This document shows, piece after piece, positions 1-11,358 of a DNA stretch of 64,000 nucleotides. The notes beneath the pieces are model-generated. The model ran no database searches. It was not told the origin of the DNA and saw only the letters and a list, made by a program, of their open reading frames with translations. Position numbers and translations under genes: made by a program. Origin of the DNA: Gambelia wislizenii (lineage: Eukaryota; Chordata; Lepidosauria; Squamata; Crotaphytidae); the NCBI GenBank assembly GCA_030847615.1, contig JAUMIR010000001.1:89143501-89207500 (forward strand), written 5' to 3'. The stretch's first letter is position 1, and every line of letters begins with the position of its first letter.

Positions 1-838
1 GACACCAACCCTACTTGTCCTGAACAGTGGCAAGTGCCTGAGGACCGACAGAGGAGGAGTGCAGGAACAACAGAGTAAGGGACACAGTTCAAGTCTGTTG
101 CTGATTGTCCACAATAGAAGCAAGGGAAGTCAAGAGCCAGTCCAGCAGTCAATCACCAATAGTCCATACAAGATGCAAGAGTAGTCAATGCCAGAGTACC
201 AGATGCCAGGGAAGCCAATAGTCAGTCCAGAGTTCAGTAGAATCAGGTCCAAGTCCATGGTCAGCAAGGGGTTAATGCAGCACTCCAGAAGTCTATCTGA
301 AGCCAAGACAAAACAGACAAATGAGAGGAATGCAACAGCTTAAGATAAGCAGTTGTCTGCTCTGAGATTCAAAGGAAAACTTCTTCTAGATTTATAGTTA
401 GAGTTTCAGGGCCAGGTGGAGCTAATTAACGAGGAAGCGGGACAGTGTTTGGTATTTAAATGGTGGTCTTGGGTGTAGCATTTCTCCCTTCTGCATTCAG
501 AGAAGGGAGGCAGCATGGTGTCTAGATCATCCATCATTGGCTGACTGACTGTTCTTCAGAGTGAGTTATGTGTTCTTTATTGGCTTCGGGGGGGAGCCAG
601 GACAGTATCCTCAAGCTGAGCCAGGCTGTCTCTTTCTGCTTCTTCAGATTGAGCCAGGCTTTCCTCCTCCTCCTCCTCCTCCTCCTCCTCCTCCTCCTTG
701 GCAAGGGGATCCATGACACTAGTGATGCCACTGCACCACCAGTTCCCATCGTGTATACTGCACCTGCCCGCACAAACCCTGTGTGTGCCAAGCAGGCCGA
801 GAGACACCATCAGCTTGGAAGCTTCACATTGCCTGACA
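1..838 (-). mobile_element. LTR-like sequence, cut by the window edge
   Basis: Read on the minus strand, this block starts TGTCAGGC near 838. It carries a GAG-rich purine stretch, then a TATA-like CTATAAATCTAG around 390-410, then a long run of short TGGACT-type motifs. That layout resembles the U3-R-U5 order of reptile Gypsy LTRs and the better-defined LTR at 32661. The other end lies outside the window and no TSD is available. A different repeat class is possible. Confidence 0.35.
661..699. repeat. (TCC)n microsatellite
   Basis: About 12 units of TCC, or GGA on the other strand. It produces the poly-Leu, poly-Arg and poly-Glu runs in chance frames here. Confidence 0.95.
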
Positions 839-1830
839 ATACCACCCTTCTGCAGCCCACACCCTCCCAGCAATGCCTTTGAACAGCTCATGTCTGTCTA
901 CAATGCATACATTGGGAGGGGAAGATGTTTAGCAGGTGCAAATCAATGTTTGGCTCTGCAAAGGGGTGGGGCCATTGAGAAGCCCATGTGTGTGTTGGTG
1001 TCCTCAGTCAGGTCACAAGCAACCCAACTAGTGGAAAGGTGGAGTTGCTGGGAATTGCAGAACTTGGGAAAGCTACTTTATTAGACAACTGCCAGCATTC
1101 TCCTGCCAGAGTGGCCAAGTGGCTGGAGGATTCTGGGAGTTGTAATCTCAAAAAGTAACTTTTCCAGCTCTGATAGAAGCTTCCAGTGCACAGGGTGCCT
1201 ACTTACTTGCCTGCCCTCAAGGAGAAGCAACGGAGCATTTCATTCTCTCTGCAGCAACAGACTAGAGCAGACAGTAATCTGGTCAAAATTAGAGTAGGTT
1301 CTTCTAACTTTCTCCTGCCTCATGCATTTCCTTTTCCAGAGTTTAATTGAGCCCAAGGCTCAGCAGCTGTAAATATCTTTCTCCTGGCATAAGCCTGGAA
1401 ATTGTAAAACTAGAGGCAGCCAATCATGCTACCTCATGAATGCAACCCTCCTGCATGAATTGCCAGCTGCCTTGTCCAATCAGAGACCAGGTCTTCTGGG
1501 ATACCAGTTGCCGATGCCAATCTGAGGCATTCAGCTATGGGATAGATAGGTCCAGTACACAATTGATCTTGTTGCCTCGCTATTTGTGAGAGGGAAGAAA
1601 TTAGGCAGGCTGGTTGAGGGTTGTTTTCTTTGGAGTAGGGTGCAAGGGAATTGGTCTGTGAGTGTAATTAATTTTCCCTCCTTCCCATCTTTCACTTTGA
1701 AACTTCCAAAATCACTGTTCTTATTGTGTTGTTTTTCTGGGCCTTTGCTGACTTACGGAGACCCTGAGGCAAGCCTATTTAAGAAGCAGAAAATAAGAGC
1801 AATCTAGCACAATTATTAAAAACAGTCAGT
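839..1830. other. Intergenic, nothing recognised
   Basis: No exon, RNA gene or classifiable repeat was seen. Open frames here have no family resemblance. Confidence 0.5.
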
Positions 1831-1945
1831 TTATTATATTTATTTTATTTTTATTTAGGTACTTATACCCCACCCTTTAGCCACAAAGGCTCTCAGAGCA
1901 GCTTACATAGCAATTTACACATCTACACTGCAGTTCCCAAAGGTC
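1831..1945 (-). repeat. MIR/L2-like SINE 3' end
   Basis: An A/T-rich TATTT tail is followed by the motif TAGCCACAAAGGCTCTCAG and GCAGCTTACA. It is the same 3' module as the copies at 6505-6792 and 44466-44660. On the minus strand it ends in a TAAA-type tail. Confidence 0.65.
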
Positions 1946-2457
1946 TATCGAAACCATTTGTGTTGAGGGTATTCATAATTCAAAGTTAGGCAGACTGGTT
2001 CAGAATTATTATTGTTTGTTTTTCCTAGTACTTCACAAACAGAACTTTTTTAAAAATTCCAAAAATTAAAATGTTAAGTAATCCTTCAGTGTTGGTATAA
2101 TGCCTATATTACGAAATTGACCAGAACACAAAAATATGTGCAAGCTCCAGTTCTCTTTGACAAATATATTACAAAACATGCATTGAAGAGAGAAAGAAAT
2201 CAGCCTTGCTGTTGGATTCATGTGGCTCCATGATGTCTTCAGATGTGCTGGGGGAAAAGAAGGCTGCACACACTCACATAAGGCTGTAGCATGTGGGGAA
2301 GCAATCCATGGGCCACATATGGCCCTTGAGAGCCATTTTTGTGCATGCACAAAGATACACACCAGAGTTCCCACTAGAATTGATCTTGCTTTTGTGGCAA
2401 CGTTGATGTCCTTTTTTTGTTAAAAACAAGATGCATGTCCGCCATCACCAAATACCT

Positions 2458-2642
2458 CCTTAAATAAAAATATTTTCACCTGCTGGCAGGGAGAGGGCCA
2501 GCCTGACCTCCACTGGAAGCCTGGAAGCAGCCACAGAGATGCTCTCTCCCGAGTTTTCACCAACTGTACCTGCAAAGATGGTGGGACTGAGAGAAAGCTA
2601 TCCTCTGCTGATCTTGCAGCAGGCACTGGTTTATATAAGGAG
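2458..2642 (-). repeat. L2-like LINE 3' UTR fragment
   Basis: It contains AAATATTTTCACCTGCTGGC and GAGAGGGCCAGCC-type sequence. It matches in pattern the segment at 10400-10520, which reads CTTTGCCTGCCAGTG and GAGGCAGCCAGCC, and the L2-like LINE at 39350. No coding sequence remains. Confidence 0.5.
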
Positions 2643-3421
2643 ATATAAGTGCAGTCTTTCATATTTCATATATTTCCGTACACATTTGATTACAACTTCT
2701 ACATTATTTGGGCCATTATTGATTATGAAAATCTAATTCATTAATGTATCTCATGTAATGCTACAGGTTAATGTTAAAATGAACATCATTTTGATGTGGT
2801 TATTAAATGTTTTTACTTAGAATTCTACTGTTTTCTTACCAAATTTTCACTTTAACCACACAAAACTATGTAAATACATTTAGGCTGTACATATAATTTT
2901 GTAATTTAAAGTTGTAAATTTAATTTTGCTAATTGTTTATGTTATTACTATTGCCATTACATTTGGTTATATACAGGAATTGCAATTTACGAGTAACATT
3001 AGTACAAAAAATATGACTAAGAATTCTGTATGGTCTGGTATGGGAGGACCGTAGAGGTGACACCATGAGTTACTGCAATGGGTGATGCCAACCCTAGTGA
3101 TGCCACTGCTCTGGAGAAGCATCTTGTTGCACATTGTCACAATTCTCTAGCATGTTTGCATTCTGTATCAGTGAGGTAGCTCTGTCACAACGAGGTTACA
3201 CATCATAGCCTATGATGCAGGATCTCGACTATAGTATTTGAGGAAGACTGTGACCAGGTCAACTGTGCACCTGCTCACTCTACTGTCCAAATGCTGACAA
3301 CTAATGGACAGTTTCAAGGCTCCTGCTCTTCCTCTCTATGGTCCTTGACCTTCAATGGCTTTAATGTACCTTGATACTTAAGGGAGCACCTTTCCCTATA
3401 TGTGTCTGCCTACAGATTGAG
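2643..3421. other. AT-rich intergenic DNA, nothing recognised
   Basis: AT-rich unique-looking sequence with no exon or repeat that I can name. Confidence 0.5.
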
Positions 3422-3610
3422 GAGAAAGCCAATGTGATGTAGTGGTTTGAGTGTTGGACTATGACTCTGAAGGTCAGGGTTCTAATCCCTGCTTGTGCAT
3501 AGAAACCAGCTGGGTGACCTTGGGCAAGTCACACTCTCTCAGCCTTAGAGGAATGCAAAGGCAACCCCTCTCTGAACAAATCTTTCCAAGAAAACCCAAC
3601 TGAATTTAGG
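3422..3610 (+). repeat. tRNA-derived Sauria-type SINE, 3' truncated
   Basis: The tRNA-like head (GTAGTGGTTTGAGTGTTGGA and GGGTTCTAATCCC as box B) is followed by TGGGTGACCTTGGGCAAGTC and the AGCCTTAGAGGAATGCAAAG body. This matches the common squamate SINE. It stops after AAGAAAACCCAACTG, short of the tail. Confidence 0.85.
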
Positions 3611-4383
3611 CCCATTCCTTCACTATGAAGGGGCATAGTTACAAGGAGGGAACTGAGACCATTGCCCCCCAAAATAAGAATTCTGCCTCCTCAGATGAAA
3701 TTCTCATTCAGTCCCCAAATTCCTAGCATTACAGTAACTTAAAATTTTGGTTGAGCATTTAGAAATACTGTTTAGGCACCCAGAGAAAAGGGGCAGATAA
3801 AGTGAACCAAGGGAATGTGAACAAATATGACGTCTAGCTGTGTACAGTTTTCAGTGTCTCATTCTCTACAATGCTGGTCTGAAGGAACATTTTATTACAG
3901 GGCAGAATTCTCATTGGGGGTCCAATGCCCTTGTTTTCTCTCTAGCTATTCCCTGGGCTACTGGCACTAGGTAAGAGGGGCAGCATGACATTTCTTTGCA
4001 GCCATATGAATGGTTCAGCAGAGGGCTTTTTTACATTCATCTGACAAAGTATTGTTCATTGTATAAAACATTTTAAAACCTGAAAGTTTATTAAAATATA
4101 ATAAGTACTTTTCCAATTGCACTGCATATGGGAGACAGAGGAGTGGAGAGAGGGGAATGTTTTCATTGCCTTTGATGTCACGAGCCCTCTCCAGGAAGTG
4201 GCCTGAACACTAGTAGCACCACATTTCACAATCCACACAGCAATTGTTACCACAATTGGGGACAAACATGGCATTTTCCAGTGGCAAAACTCAGCTGTCA
4301 GACACCTGTAACAACACGATTTCTTCACTTCATCACCTTAAATAAAGACACTGAGATCTCATACCACTAGCAACTATCAGTAA
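3611..4383. other. Intergenic, nothing recognised
   Basis: No exon, RNA gene or repeat family could be named in this stretch. Confidence 0.5.
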
Positions 4384-5238
4384 GCAAGGAGGTCTTGTAG
4401 CACCTTTGAAACTAACTGAGAGAAAGAAATTGTAGCATAAGCTTTTGTAGACTTGGTCTACTTCCTCAGATACAAGTAGACCAAGTCTATGAAAGCTTAA
4501 GCTACACTTCCTTTCTGTCAGGACTTTATCAGATGTGGCAAAAATCACACAATTATGATGTTACAGTAGCGTGAATGGTTCTTGCTATCACATTACGTTG
4601 TCATGTTCGTGTGGTCAATCTGTGCTCCAGCTGCGAATAAGGCATTGCTTTGCATTGATGAGATGAGCCATCAATAGCCTTCAATACTGCTCTTTTCACA
4701 GCATTGAACAGATGCAAAAACACATCCTGCTGTAACCACAAGACTACAGCATGAATGGGCGGTCCTCTTTCCCTCCTCCCCGTTCCTGGCAAGAAAACAT
4801 CTGGATGAGAACATGAAAACTATTCACAGGACACTCTTTTTATGAACTGCCCCAGTTTATTTGCACCTTTTAAGGTTTGTTTAAGTATTTGTGTGTTTGT
4901 TTACTTTGCAAATTAAGAGGTTTTTGATGTTTTTAAGCAGGCTCATGTCTTCTCACGAGAACTGCTGTGATCTTGTCCAGCTAAATCACAGAAATAAAGT
5001 CCCGTTCTTGAAGTGTTAGTGATGGTTTTGTGATAATTCTGTGGTGGTTCTTTCATGTGATTACAGCGATGTGCGATAACAGGTGTAACAACGCCACTAT
5101 GTTTCCACTTTCCTCATTCACAGAATTACAGCATTTTTAGATGCTAGTCTGATAAAGTTCTCAGGTAGTCTCAAAAGTGCTAGAAGATCCCCTTGCTCGC
5201 TGATATTCCAGACTAACATGGCTATATCTTTGAATACT
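4384..5238. mobile_element. Penelope-like element fragments in inverted arrangement, split by a TIR element
   Basis: Segment 4384-4472 read on the minus strand and segment 4472-4520 plus 5161-5238 read on the plus strand share the same Penelope-like end module. That module has GTAGACCAAGTCTA, then AAAGCTTA, then a CTTTCT run, then AGTCTCAAAAGTGCTAGAAG and AGACTAACATGGCTAT. The plus-strand copy is interrupted exactly at 4521-5160 by another transposon. GTAGACCAAGTCTA can form stem II of the hammerhead motif known from these elements. Confidence 0.6.
4521..5160. mobile_element. Non-autonomous TIR transposon, 640 bp, 3-bp TSD (copy A)
   Basis: The left end is GGACTTTATCAGATG and the right end is the reverse complement of GAACTTTATCAGACT. 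A TCA duplication lies at 4518-4520 and 5161-5163. Removing the element and one TCA restores a continuous Penelope-like sequence, which confirms the boundaries. There is no coding capacity. The superfamily is unknown to me; 3-bp TSDs occur in PIF/Harbinger and CMC elements. Confidence 0.8.
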
Positions 5239-5595
5239 AGCAACTATGTATTTCTTGAACAGGAGTGGGGGGAGAGGAATTTGAAACCTCCTTATGGTGT
5301 CTCACTGACAGAAAGCACTCTGCAATGATCCACAAAATGTAATTGAATGGGCTGTGAATCACCATCGCACCCCCAATCTGAAAAAGCCACGGGGGCAACT
5401 ATATTTAGTTTATGCATTAAAATTATTTGTTGACCATTTCTCCACCCACTAGGACTCCCAAGGAGACAACCAACCAACAAAATGGGGGAAATGGCTAGAA
5501 TCCTGCAGCAGGAAATGTACATCTGGCACATAGCTTCATCTCCTTAGCTATGTATCCTGATGCTACCCCACAAAACCCACGTTTTAAGTGTCTAA

Positions 5596-6289
5596 GGACT
5601 TTATCAGATGAGTGCCTAAAAACACTGTAATTCTGCTATTGAGGAAAGCAGAAACATAGTGGCATGATCACAGTAATTATTGCACATTGCTGTAATCATG
5701 TGATACTGCCACCATGAAATTATTTCACAACCACCACTAGTGGTTTTTAAAGGGGGATTTCAGCTCATGCTATAGTAACACTTCTCCTCACATTGCCTTC
5801 TAATGACAGAGTATTAACACTTCCTGCTGGCCCACGCATACACCTTTAAGATAAATTTTCTCTTACTTCCATGATTTCACATGGTTGAGATTTCAGCTAT
5901 TCTCATGAGAAGAACTTCACAAATAAATAAACAAACAAAAAAATGTACTGAGCAAAGGCAACAGTTCATTTATACCAGCATCCTGTTGGTCCTCTTCATG
6001 TTCTCCCCCAGAAGTTGAATTATGTGTTCTCATTGGGGAAGGGGAAAGAGGACTGCCCATTCAATTAAACAATTACAGCAGGACGTGGTTTTGCACGTTC
6101 ATCAATACAGCGAAAAGAGAGATATTGCGGGCTATTCATGGGTTTTGCCTGTCAGTGAAAAGTTATGTGTAATTAACCAGTAGAGCACACATGGACCATC
6201 AGAGGACGATGACGTTGTTCAATAACGGCAACCCATTCATGCTACTATCCCATCGTTATCACATGATTTCAGCCTTGTGTGATAAAGTC
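5596..6289. mobile_element. Non-autonomous TIR transposon, about 694 bp (copy B)
   Basis: The left end GGACTTTATCAGATG is identical to copy A over 15 bases. The right end is the reverse complement of GACTTTATCACAC. The flanking triplets are TAA and TAC, an imperfect duplication. Non-coding. Confidence 0.65.
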
Positions 6290-6504
6290 TACAGCCCTCC
6301 TCCGACATGGTCATTTCCATGTTGTTGGAGAGTATCAGGGTCAGTGACAACACTTTCCGCTGTTTTCCTGTAGCTGGACAAGCTGCAGTAGGAATGTGCA
6401 GGGCCCTCCAGGTGTCCTTGGGAGGCCCCTCCATGTGGTGTCCTTGAAGCATGTCCCACTACAGTAAAATGCTGGCCACATCCCTGCTGATCTCTCTGCT
6501 CTCC

Positions 6505-6792
6505 AACAACATGGAAATAGCTGTGTGTGGTGGTGTGGGGGACTGCAATGCTTAAAAAGTGGACTTGGTTGCAAGTTCGATTCCAACGGGCTCCAAGGTT
6601 CACTCAGCCTTCCATCCTTTCGTAGGTCGGTAAAATGAGTACCTGGCTTGTGGGGGCAATTAGCTAACACACATTGGAGACTGTTTAATGCAGTGTAGAT
6701 GTGTAAATAGCTATTGCTTAAAACAATTTGTAAACCACTCTGATAGCCTTGTGGCTGAAGAGCGGGGTATAAATAAATAAATAAATAAATTG
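6505..6792 (+). repeat. MIR-like tRNA SINE with L2-like tail
   Basis: A box B-like GTTCGATTCC lies at about 6575. It is followed by a body with GGTCGGTAAAATGAGTACC and a tail with GTGGCTGAAGAGCGGGGTAT and (AAAT)n. This is the most complete of three copies of this 3' module in the window. Confidence 0.7.
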
Positions 6793-6968
6793 GTGGGGAT
6801 TTTTGCCATGACATTGTTGGTAAAGAATTCTGATCTCCATGACAGCCAAAAAAGTGGATTACAATAGTGTAAATTGGGCTTACACTGTTTTAACTCATTA
6901 ATAGGATGCTAGCCATTATGTGAAAATGTAGTTTAAAAAACAGTTCCAAAAAGCACGTTGTTAAAACA

Positions 6969-7136
6969 ACAGCTTGAAAATAGTCAGGAGGTAGGAGGAA
7001 TTTCAAAAAGCAGAGCTTGCTGTTCTCCATTTTCTATAAGGGACACCATTGTATGTAATGGGACTTGAGTATCCATGGATTTTGGTATCCACAGGGGATC
7101 CTGGAACCAAACCCCAGCAGATATCAAGACCCACTG
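6969..7136 (+). mobile_element. Tigger-like MITE, 5' truncated
   Basis: The 3' half matches the complete element at 58119-58347: TAAGGGACACCATTGTATG, then TGGTATCCACAGGGGATCC, then CCCACTG followed by TA. The left TIR is missing. Confidence 0.75.
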
Positions 7137-7138
7137 TA

Positions 7139-8111
7139 TGTTTGTTGGGTTTATGCAATATCAGCTCATTTAAAAAGTCAGGAGGAAGGGAATGGCATTA
7201 GGAGAAGAGTTGTTGGATGCATGTACTTGGTCCCATCACATCATTTGGAGCAAGGCAGGGAATATAGAGACAGTACTGCACTCATGAATGGCTATTTGAA
7301 AGCCTTATAAGAGTTATTAAACTAAGTTGTAAAACCTTTCCTAATAACATCTAAATTATCATTATCAACATAACTATCCATATCCTTCAAGAAGGGAAGG
7401 GCACATGGAATTTTTAAAATGCTGTATTACACCTGGAAAAAATGACAAAAACAGAACACATTACATAAAGAAGAATATGTAAGCAGAAGAATATATAAAC
7501 AGTCAAACAGAATATGGTTCAAAGGGATACAAAGGGATGCTGGTTCATATGAAGAATTAAGTCGCCGTACGCACATGCAACTTGGCATATTCACACACAC
7601 AATCATTGATGTACTGATATGCAGAAAGCAAATTCATGACAGATATCATCTCTCCCTCTTTTCCCTCTCCTTCTTTCTCTGTGGAACCAGAAGGAATCAT
7701 CTGAGTCCTTCTTTTCAGCAAAATCCTCTTCTTAGATGAGCCTGCCCCCTTGTGAAAGTTAATGGTAAATACTGCAAATGGTTTTGTGGGTAATATTATG
7801 CACTGTGTAAAACTGACAAGTATGGTTGCCACAAATTTATTACCTACAGCATGTTGAATGTGAGCATCTTTGAATATTTGTGTAAGGTTTAATATGGTGT
7901 GAAAATATTACTCTTCGAGATGCTATGTGATATGTAGCGTATTGTTTCTTATTGCTTATCTGAACAAAAAAATGTAATTCTTCAAGTTAATGTATAGTAA
8001 ATTTAAAAGTAGAGCAAGGCATTCAACTTTTTTTTTAGCCAGACAGGTTTATTGTAGCATGTTACAAAGAAACCAAAATAATTTCTAAAAATGCTGAACA
8101 TTGATAGTAGT
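7139..8111. other. Intergenic, nothing recognised
   Basis: AT-rich sequence with no supported feature. Confidence 0.5.
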
Positions 8112-8112
8112 A

Positions 8113-8190
8113 GCACAGGTTGAGTAGCCCTTATCTGAAATGCTTGAGACCAGAAGTGTTTGGGTTTTCGTATTTTGGAATACAAGTTGT
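8113..8190 (+). mobile_element. Tigger-like transposon end
   Basis: CAGGTTGAGTAGCCCTTATC, then GAAATGCTTGAGACCAGAAG and TGTTTGGGTTTTCGTATTTT, resembles the terminal sequence of pogo/Tigger-type elements. Only one end is seen. Confidence 0.55.
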
Positions 8191-8703
8191 ATAGTACATA
8201 CTGTATTTGTGAGGCTGGAGAGAGACTGAGGATCTGTGAAATGGTGGAAATCCAATTGTAGTGCTCAATGCAAATCCAGACCTCCTACCATTTCACAGAT
8301 CCTCGCATCTCTGTACAGGAGAGCTCCAGGGAACCCACCATCCACCTGCTTATTCAGGAAAGGCAAATCACTCTTTTGTGTTTTGCTGAGAAAAGGGGGG
8401 ATCTGAGATTTTGAGGGGTCGAGGACTGACAAAACAGGCTTGGGGGGCTACATCAGGATCATACTTTACCCACCCTTGTTTTAGGCTAACTTGTTCCGTT
8501 CCATATTTTAAGCAGATGTCACATCTTTTTAAAAGAAATTGCATATCACAGTGGAATATGTAGCTATCATGATGTTACAACCAATTTGGTTTGCTACATA
8601 GAGGAGAAATTGTCTTGACTTATTTAAGAGTTTGTTTGTTTGTTTTCCTTTCTTCTTGTGTGGTATTTTGCAAGAGTTGGCTGTACTGGTTAAGATTTTA
8701 AAG
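8191..8703. other. Intergenic; short inverted match, otherwise nothing
   Basis: GAGGATCTGTGAAATGGT at about 8229 and ACCATTTCACAGATCCTC at about 8286 are reverse complements and form a hairpin of 18 bp arms, possibly the core of an old MITE. Nothing else is recognised. Confidence 0.5.
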
Positions 8704-8945
8704 AGGGCCAGCATGGTGTGTTAGTGTTGGACTGGGGCTGGGACTTTGTGAAATCAGAGTTTGCATCCCTGGTCAGCCATGGAAGTTCCCTGGGTGACCT
8801 TAAGCAAGTCACACTCTCTCAGCCTCAGAGGAATGCAATGTTCAACCCACGTCTGACCCCTGGAACAAATTAAGAATACCCTAGGATAGGTTCACAGTAA
8901 GTCAGAACTGACTTGAAGGAATGCAACAACAAAATAATAACAAAA
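8704..8945 (+). repeat. Sauria-type SINE, nearly complete
   Basis: GGCCAGCATGGTGT head, GCATCCCTGGTCAGCCATGG, GGTGACCTTAAGCAAGTCAC, CAGTAAGTCAGAACTGACTT and a CAACAACAAAATAATAAC tail. Degenerate but complete in order. Confidence 0.8.
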
Positions 8946-9792
8946 ATGGACACCTCTGCCTAGCTTGAAGTGTTTAGTAGCATTAGCATTGGAAAGATGG
9001 TGAGGTAGGGCTTTTGGTATTGGGTTACACAGACTTTTAGTGTTGGGTTACAGCAGTGTGTCTGCAGTAAACAATGCAATAAAGTTTGACCTGGGAAAGA
9101 GCAGGTTTCTACTCTAGCCTATCCCACGGTAGGCGTGTGTCCCTGCTGACAACAGGCAAGGTAAACAGAAGCTACCTCCAGAATCCCTTACAGGGTATTT
9201 GTGAACCACAAAGGAGAGAGAAAGTGGCAGAGCAGATAAGCATGCCATGTCAACAATTCCCAGTACTATATGTTTAAAAACCTAGCAATATAAATTTGGC
9301 CACAAAATAGAAATCATAAAAAAGTGGGGGTGTTGAAAGAAAAATTCATCCCTGGATACATTTTGGAAGAAGTTTTCAAGTCTTTAGAAGGTTCAAAACG
9401 TTTTTGTTAACTTATGTAAGACTTACCTATTTTGTTTCACACGTGCTTATTGTTAGTTTTGAATAAAACGTTGGTTGAAACACATCAAACTGCTCTTCTT
9501 TTCTGTGCCATAGCAACCTATCCCGATTCTTTCCATGTTATTTCTGCCTCTGGTACCAAATTTTCTGTTAAGTAACATCCAGGAACACGTTTACTTTATA
9601 GGTATACCTGGATATACAAGAATTAAGGGCTCCTGTACAAAGAAGCCCTGTGCACTTCAGTATAGGTCTTATCAAGAATACAATACCCAAAGATGGTTTC
9701 AGAGCAGATGCAGTAAGCCTCAGTCAAGAGCTTGAGTGTGAGAATATTGTCACTTTGTTGCTATTGTTCTTTTGACCAAAGAAGCATTTTTA
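8946..9792. other. Intergenic, nothing recognised
   Basis: No supported exon, RNA gene or repeat. Confidence 0.5.
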
Positions 9793-10520
9793 TTTTTATC
9801 TATTTATTTATTTCATTTGTATGCTGCCTTTCTCCCAAGATGGGACCCAAGGTGGCTTCCATAAAACAAGAGATTAAGAATACAATACAATAGCTCCCCA
9901 CATCTGCTGATTCACCACCTGTGGATTCAATTATCCACAGATGGCAACAGCAGGGGGAGTGGACATGGGAGGAGAGATCTCACCTCTCTTCTCCCTATGC
10001 CCCCAGGGTCATTACCCAGGTTTGCTACCGGGGCTGAAATGGCGACATGGGGGTGAAGAGAGGGGAGGAGAGATCTGCCTCTTTTCTCCTTTGCCCCTGG
10101 GATCACTCCCCGTGATCGCTCCTGGGGTGCAAATGGCAACGCGGGGGTGAAAGGAGAAGAGGAGAGAGCTCCCTCCCTCCTCCCTTTGCCCCTGGGATCA
10201 CTGCCCAGGATCGCTCCTGGGATGGAAATGACAACCGGGGGAGTTTGTTATTATCCATGGATTTTGTTATCCACGGGGGCCACTGGAACCAATCCCTCGT
10301 GGATATGGGGGTCCTACTGTATCTACAATTAAAATATTATAAAATCAGATTAAAACATATAAAATCTAAAACATACCAAATAAAAAAAGCCTTGCTGCTA
10401 ATACATTAAAAGCCTGCTTGAAAAGAAAAATCTTTGCCTGCCAGTGAAAAGAAATCAGGGAGGCAGCCAGCCTAGCCTCCCGTGGAAGGGCAATCCAGAG
10501 GGTGGGAGCAGCCACTTGTG
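9793..10520 (-). repeat. L2-like LINE 3' end interrupted by a Tigger-like element
   Basis: The left part (9793-9888) has a TATTTATTTATTTC tail and TGCTGCCTTTCTCCCAAGAT. The right part (10321-10520) has an AAAACATATAAAATC 3' UTR and the GCCTGCCAGTGAAAAG module. The two parts read as one minus-strand LINE 3' end split by 9889-10318. Confidence 0.55.
9889..10318. mobile_element. Tigger-like MITE with an internal minisatellite
   Basis: The right end (GTGGATATGGGGGTCCTACTG before TA) and the left end (AGCTCCCCACATCTGCTGATTC) resemble degenerate Tigger TIRs of the CAGTTGGCCCTCCATATCC type. Inside, roughly three units of about 92 bp occupy 9941-10250. Each has AATGGCRAC, a GGGG-GTG motif, GAGAGGAG, then CCCCTGGGATCAC and ATCGCTCCTGGG. 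Confidence 0.6.
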
Positions 10521-11319
10521 TGATGATGCCATGATGGACTACCACCCCAGAATTCCCCACTCAGTTCAAGAAGATTAATGCAAACCATGCCACTTCCACC
10601 ATTGTTTCTCCCCATGAACCAACACTTGCTCAGTTCTACTTTTGTATGTAACTCCTTAAACTTTGTATATTTACTCTGTAAAATTTCCCTGAACCCTGTG
10701 GTGTCTCTGGGCATTAATGTTTCATAGGATTATATCAGAATTACTCTGTTGTGCTACTGTAGAATGTAAAAAAAAAAAAGGTGGGGGGAGAACAGAGAAA
10801 GCATGTGCAGCAGTTCTCTTGGGAACTTTTGAGAATCCTGGTGTTCTCCCAGCCCGGCCACCAGAGGTAATCTGGGGTTTCCCTGCTAGAGATCCCTGGG
10901 GAATCCCCAAGGGAGAAGCAATGAAACCACACCCACACTGTGCCCTCTATGTTCCCAATATATCAATGAAACGGAGTGAGACATTTGCACCCAAAGTGGT
11001 TGCTAAACCATAGGAGAATGGGAGACATTAATGGATTACTTCCAGTGGGAAAAGAATTAATCTGAAAGCAACCTTACAACTGTACAGGATAGTGCAGGAC
11101 CACGAGAGTCAATGAAGTCCAGGCAAAGATTGCAATTACAGTATCATAGTGTCATGTAATAAGTTTCTCAGTGTATCAAGCCCAGTATTGTTGACCCTGG
11201 CAATAATTTTCTGTGGTTCTTTTTTAGTCCTACTTGGAGATGCTAGGGATTGAACCTATGACTTTCTACATGCACTGAACTACAACACCCACCATTGCTG
11301 CCTCCTCCTCTTCCCCTTC

Positions 11320-11358
<39 letters not shown>

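Noticed and set aside
534..891. Overlapping frames with poly-Leu, poly-Arg or poly-Glu
   Set aside because: All are produced by the (TCC)n repeat inside LTR-like sequence; no protein family resemblance.
6341..6814. 157-residue minus-strand frame
   Set aside because: It overlaps the antisense of a MIR-like SINE and neighbouring repeat DNA; chance frame.
10717..11013. 98-residue frame as a gene or exon
   Set aside because: No family resemblance, a poly-A-derived Lys run and no supporting splice context.
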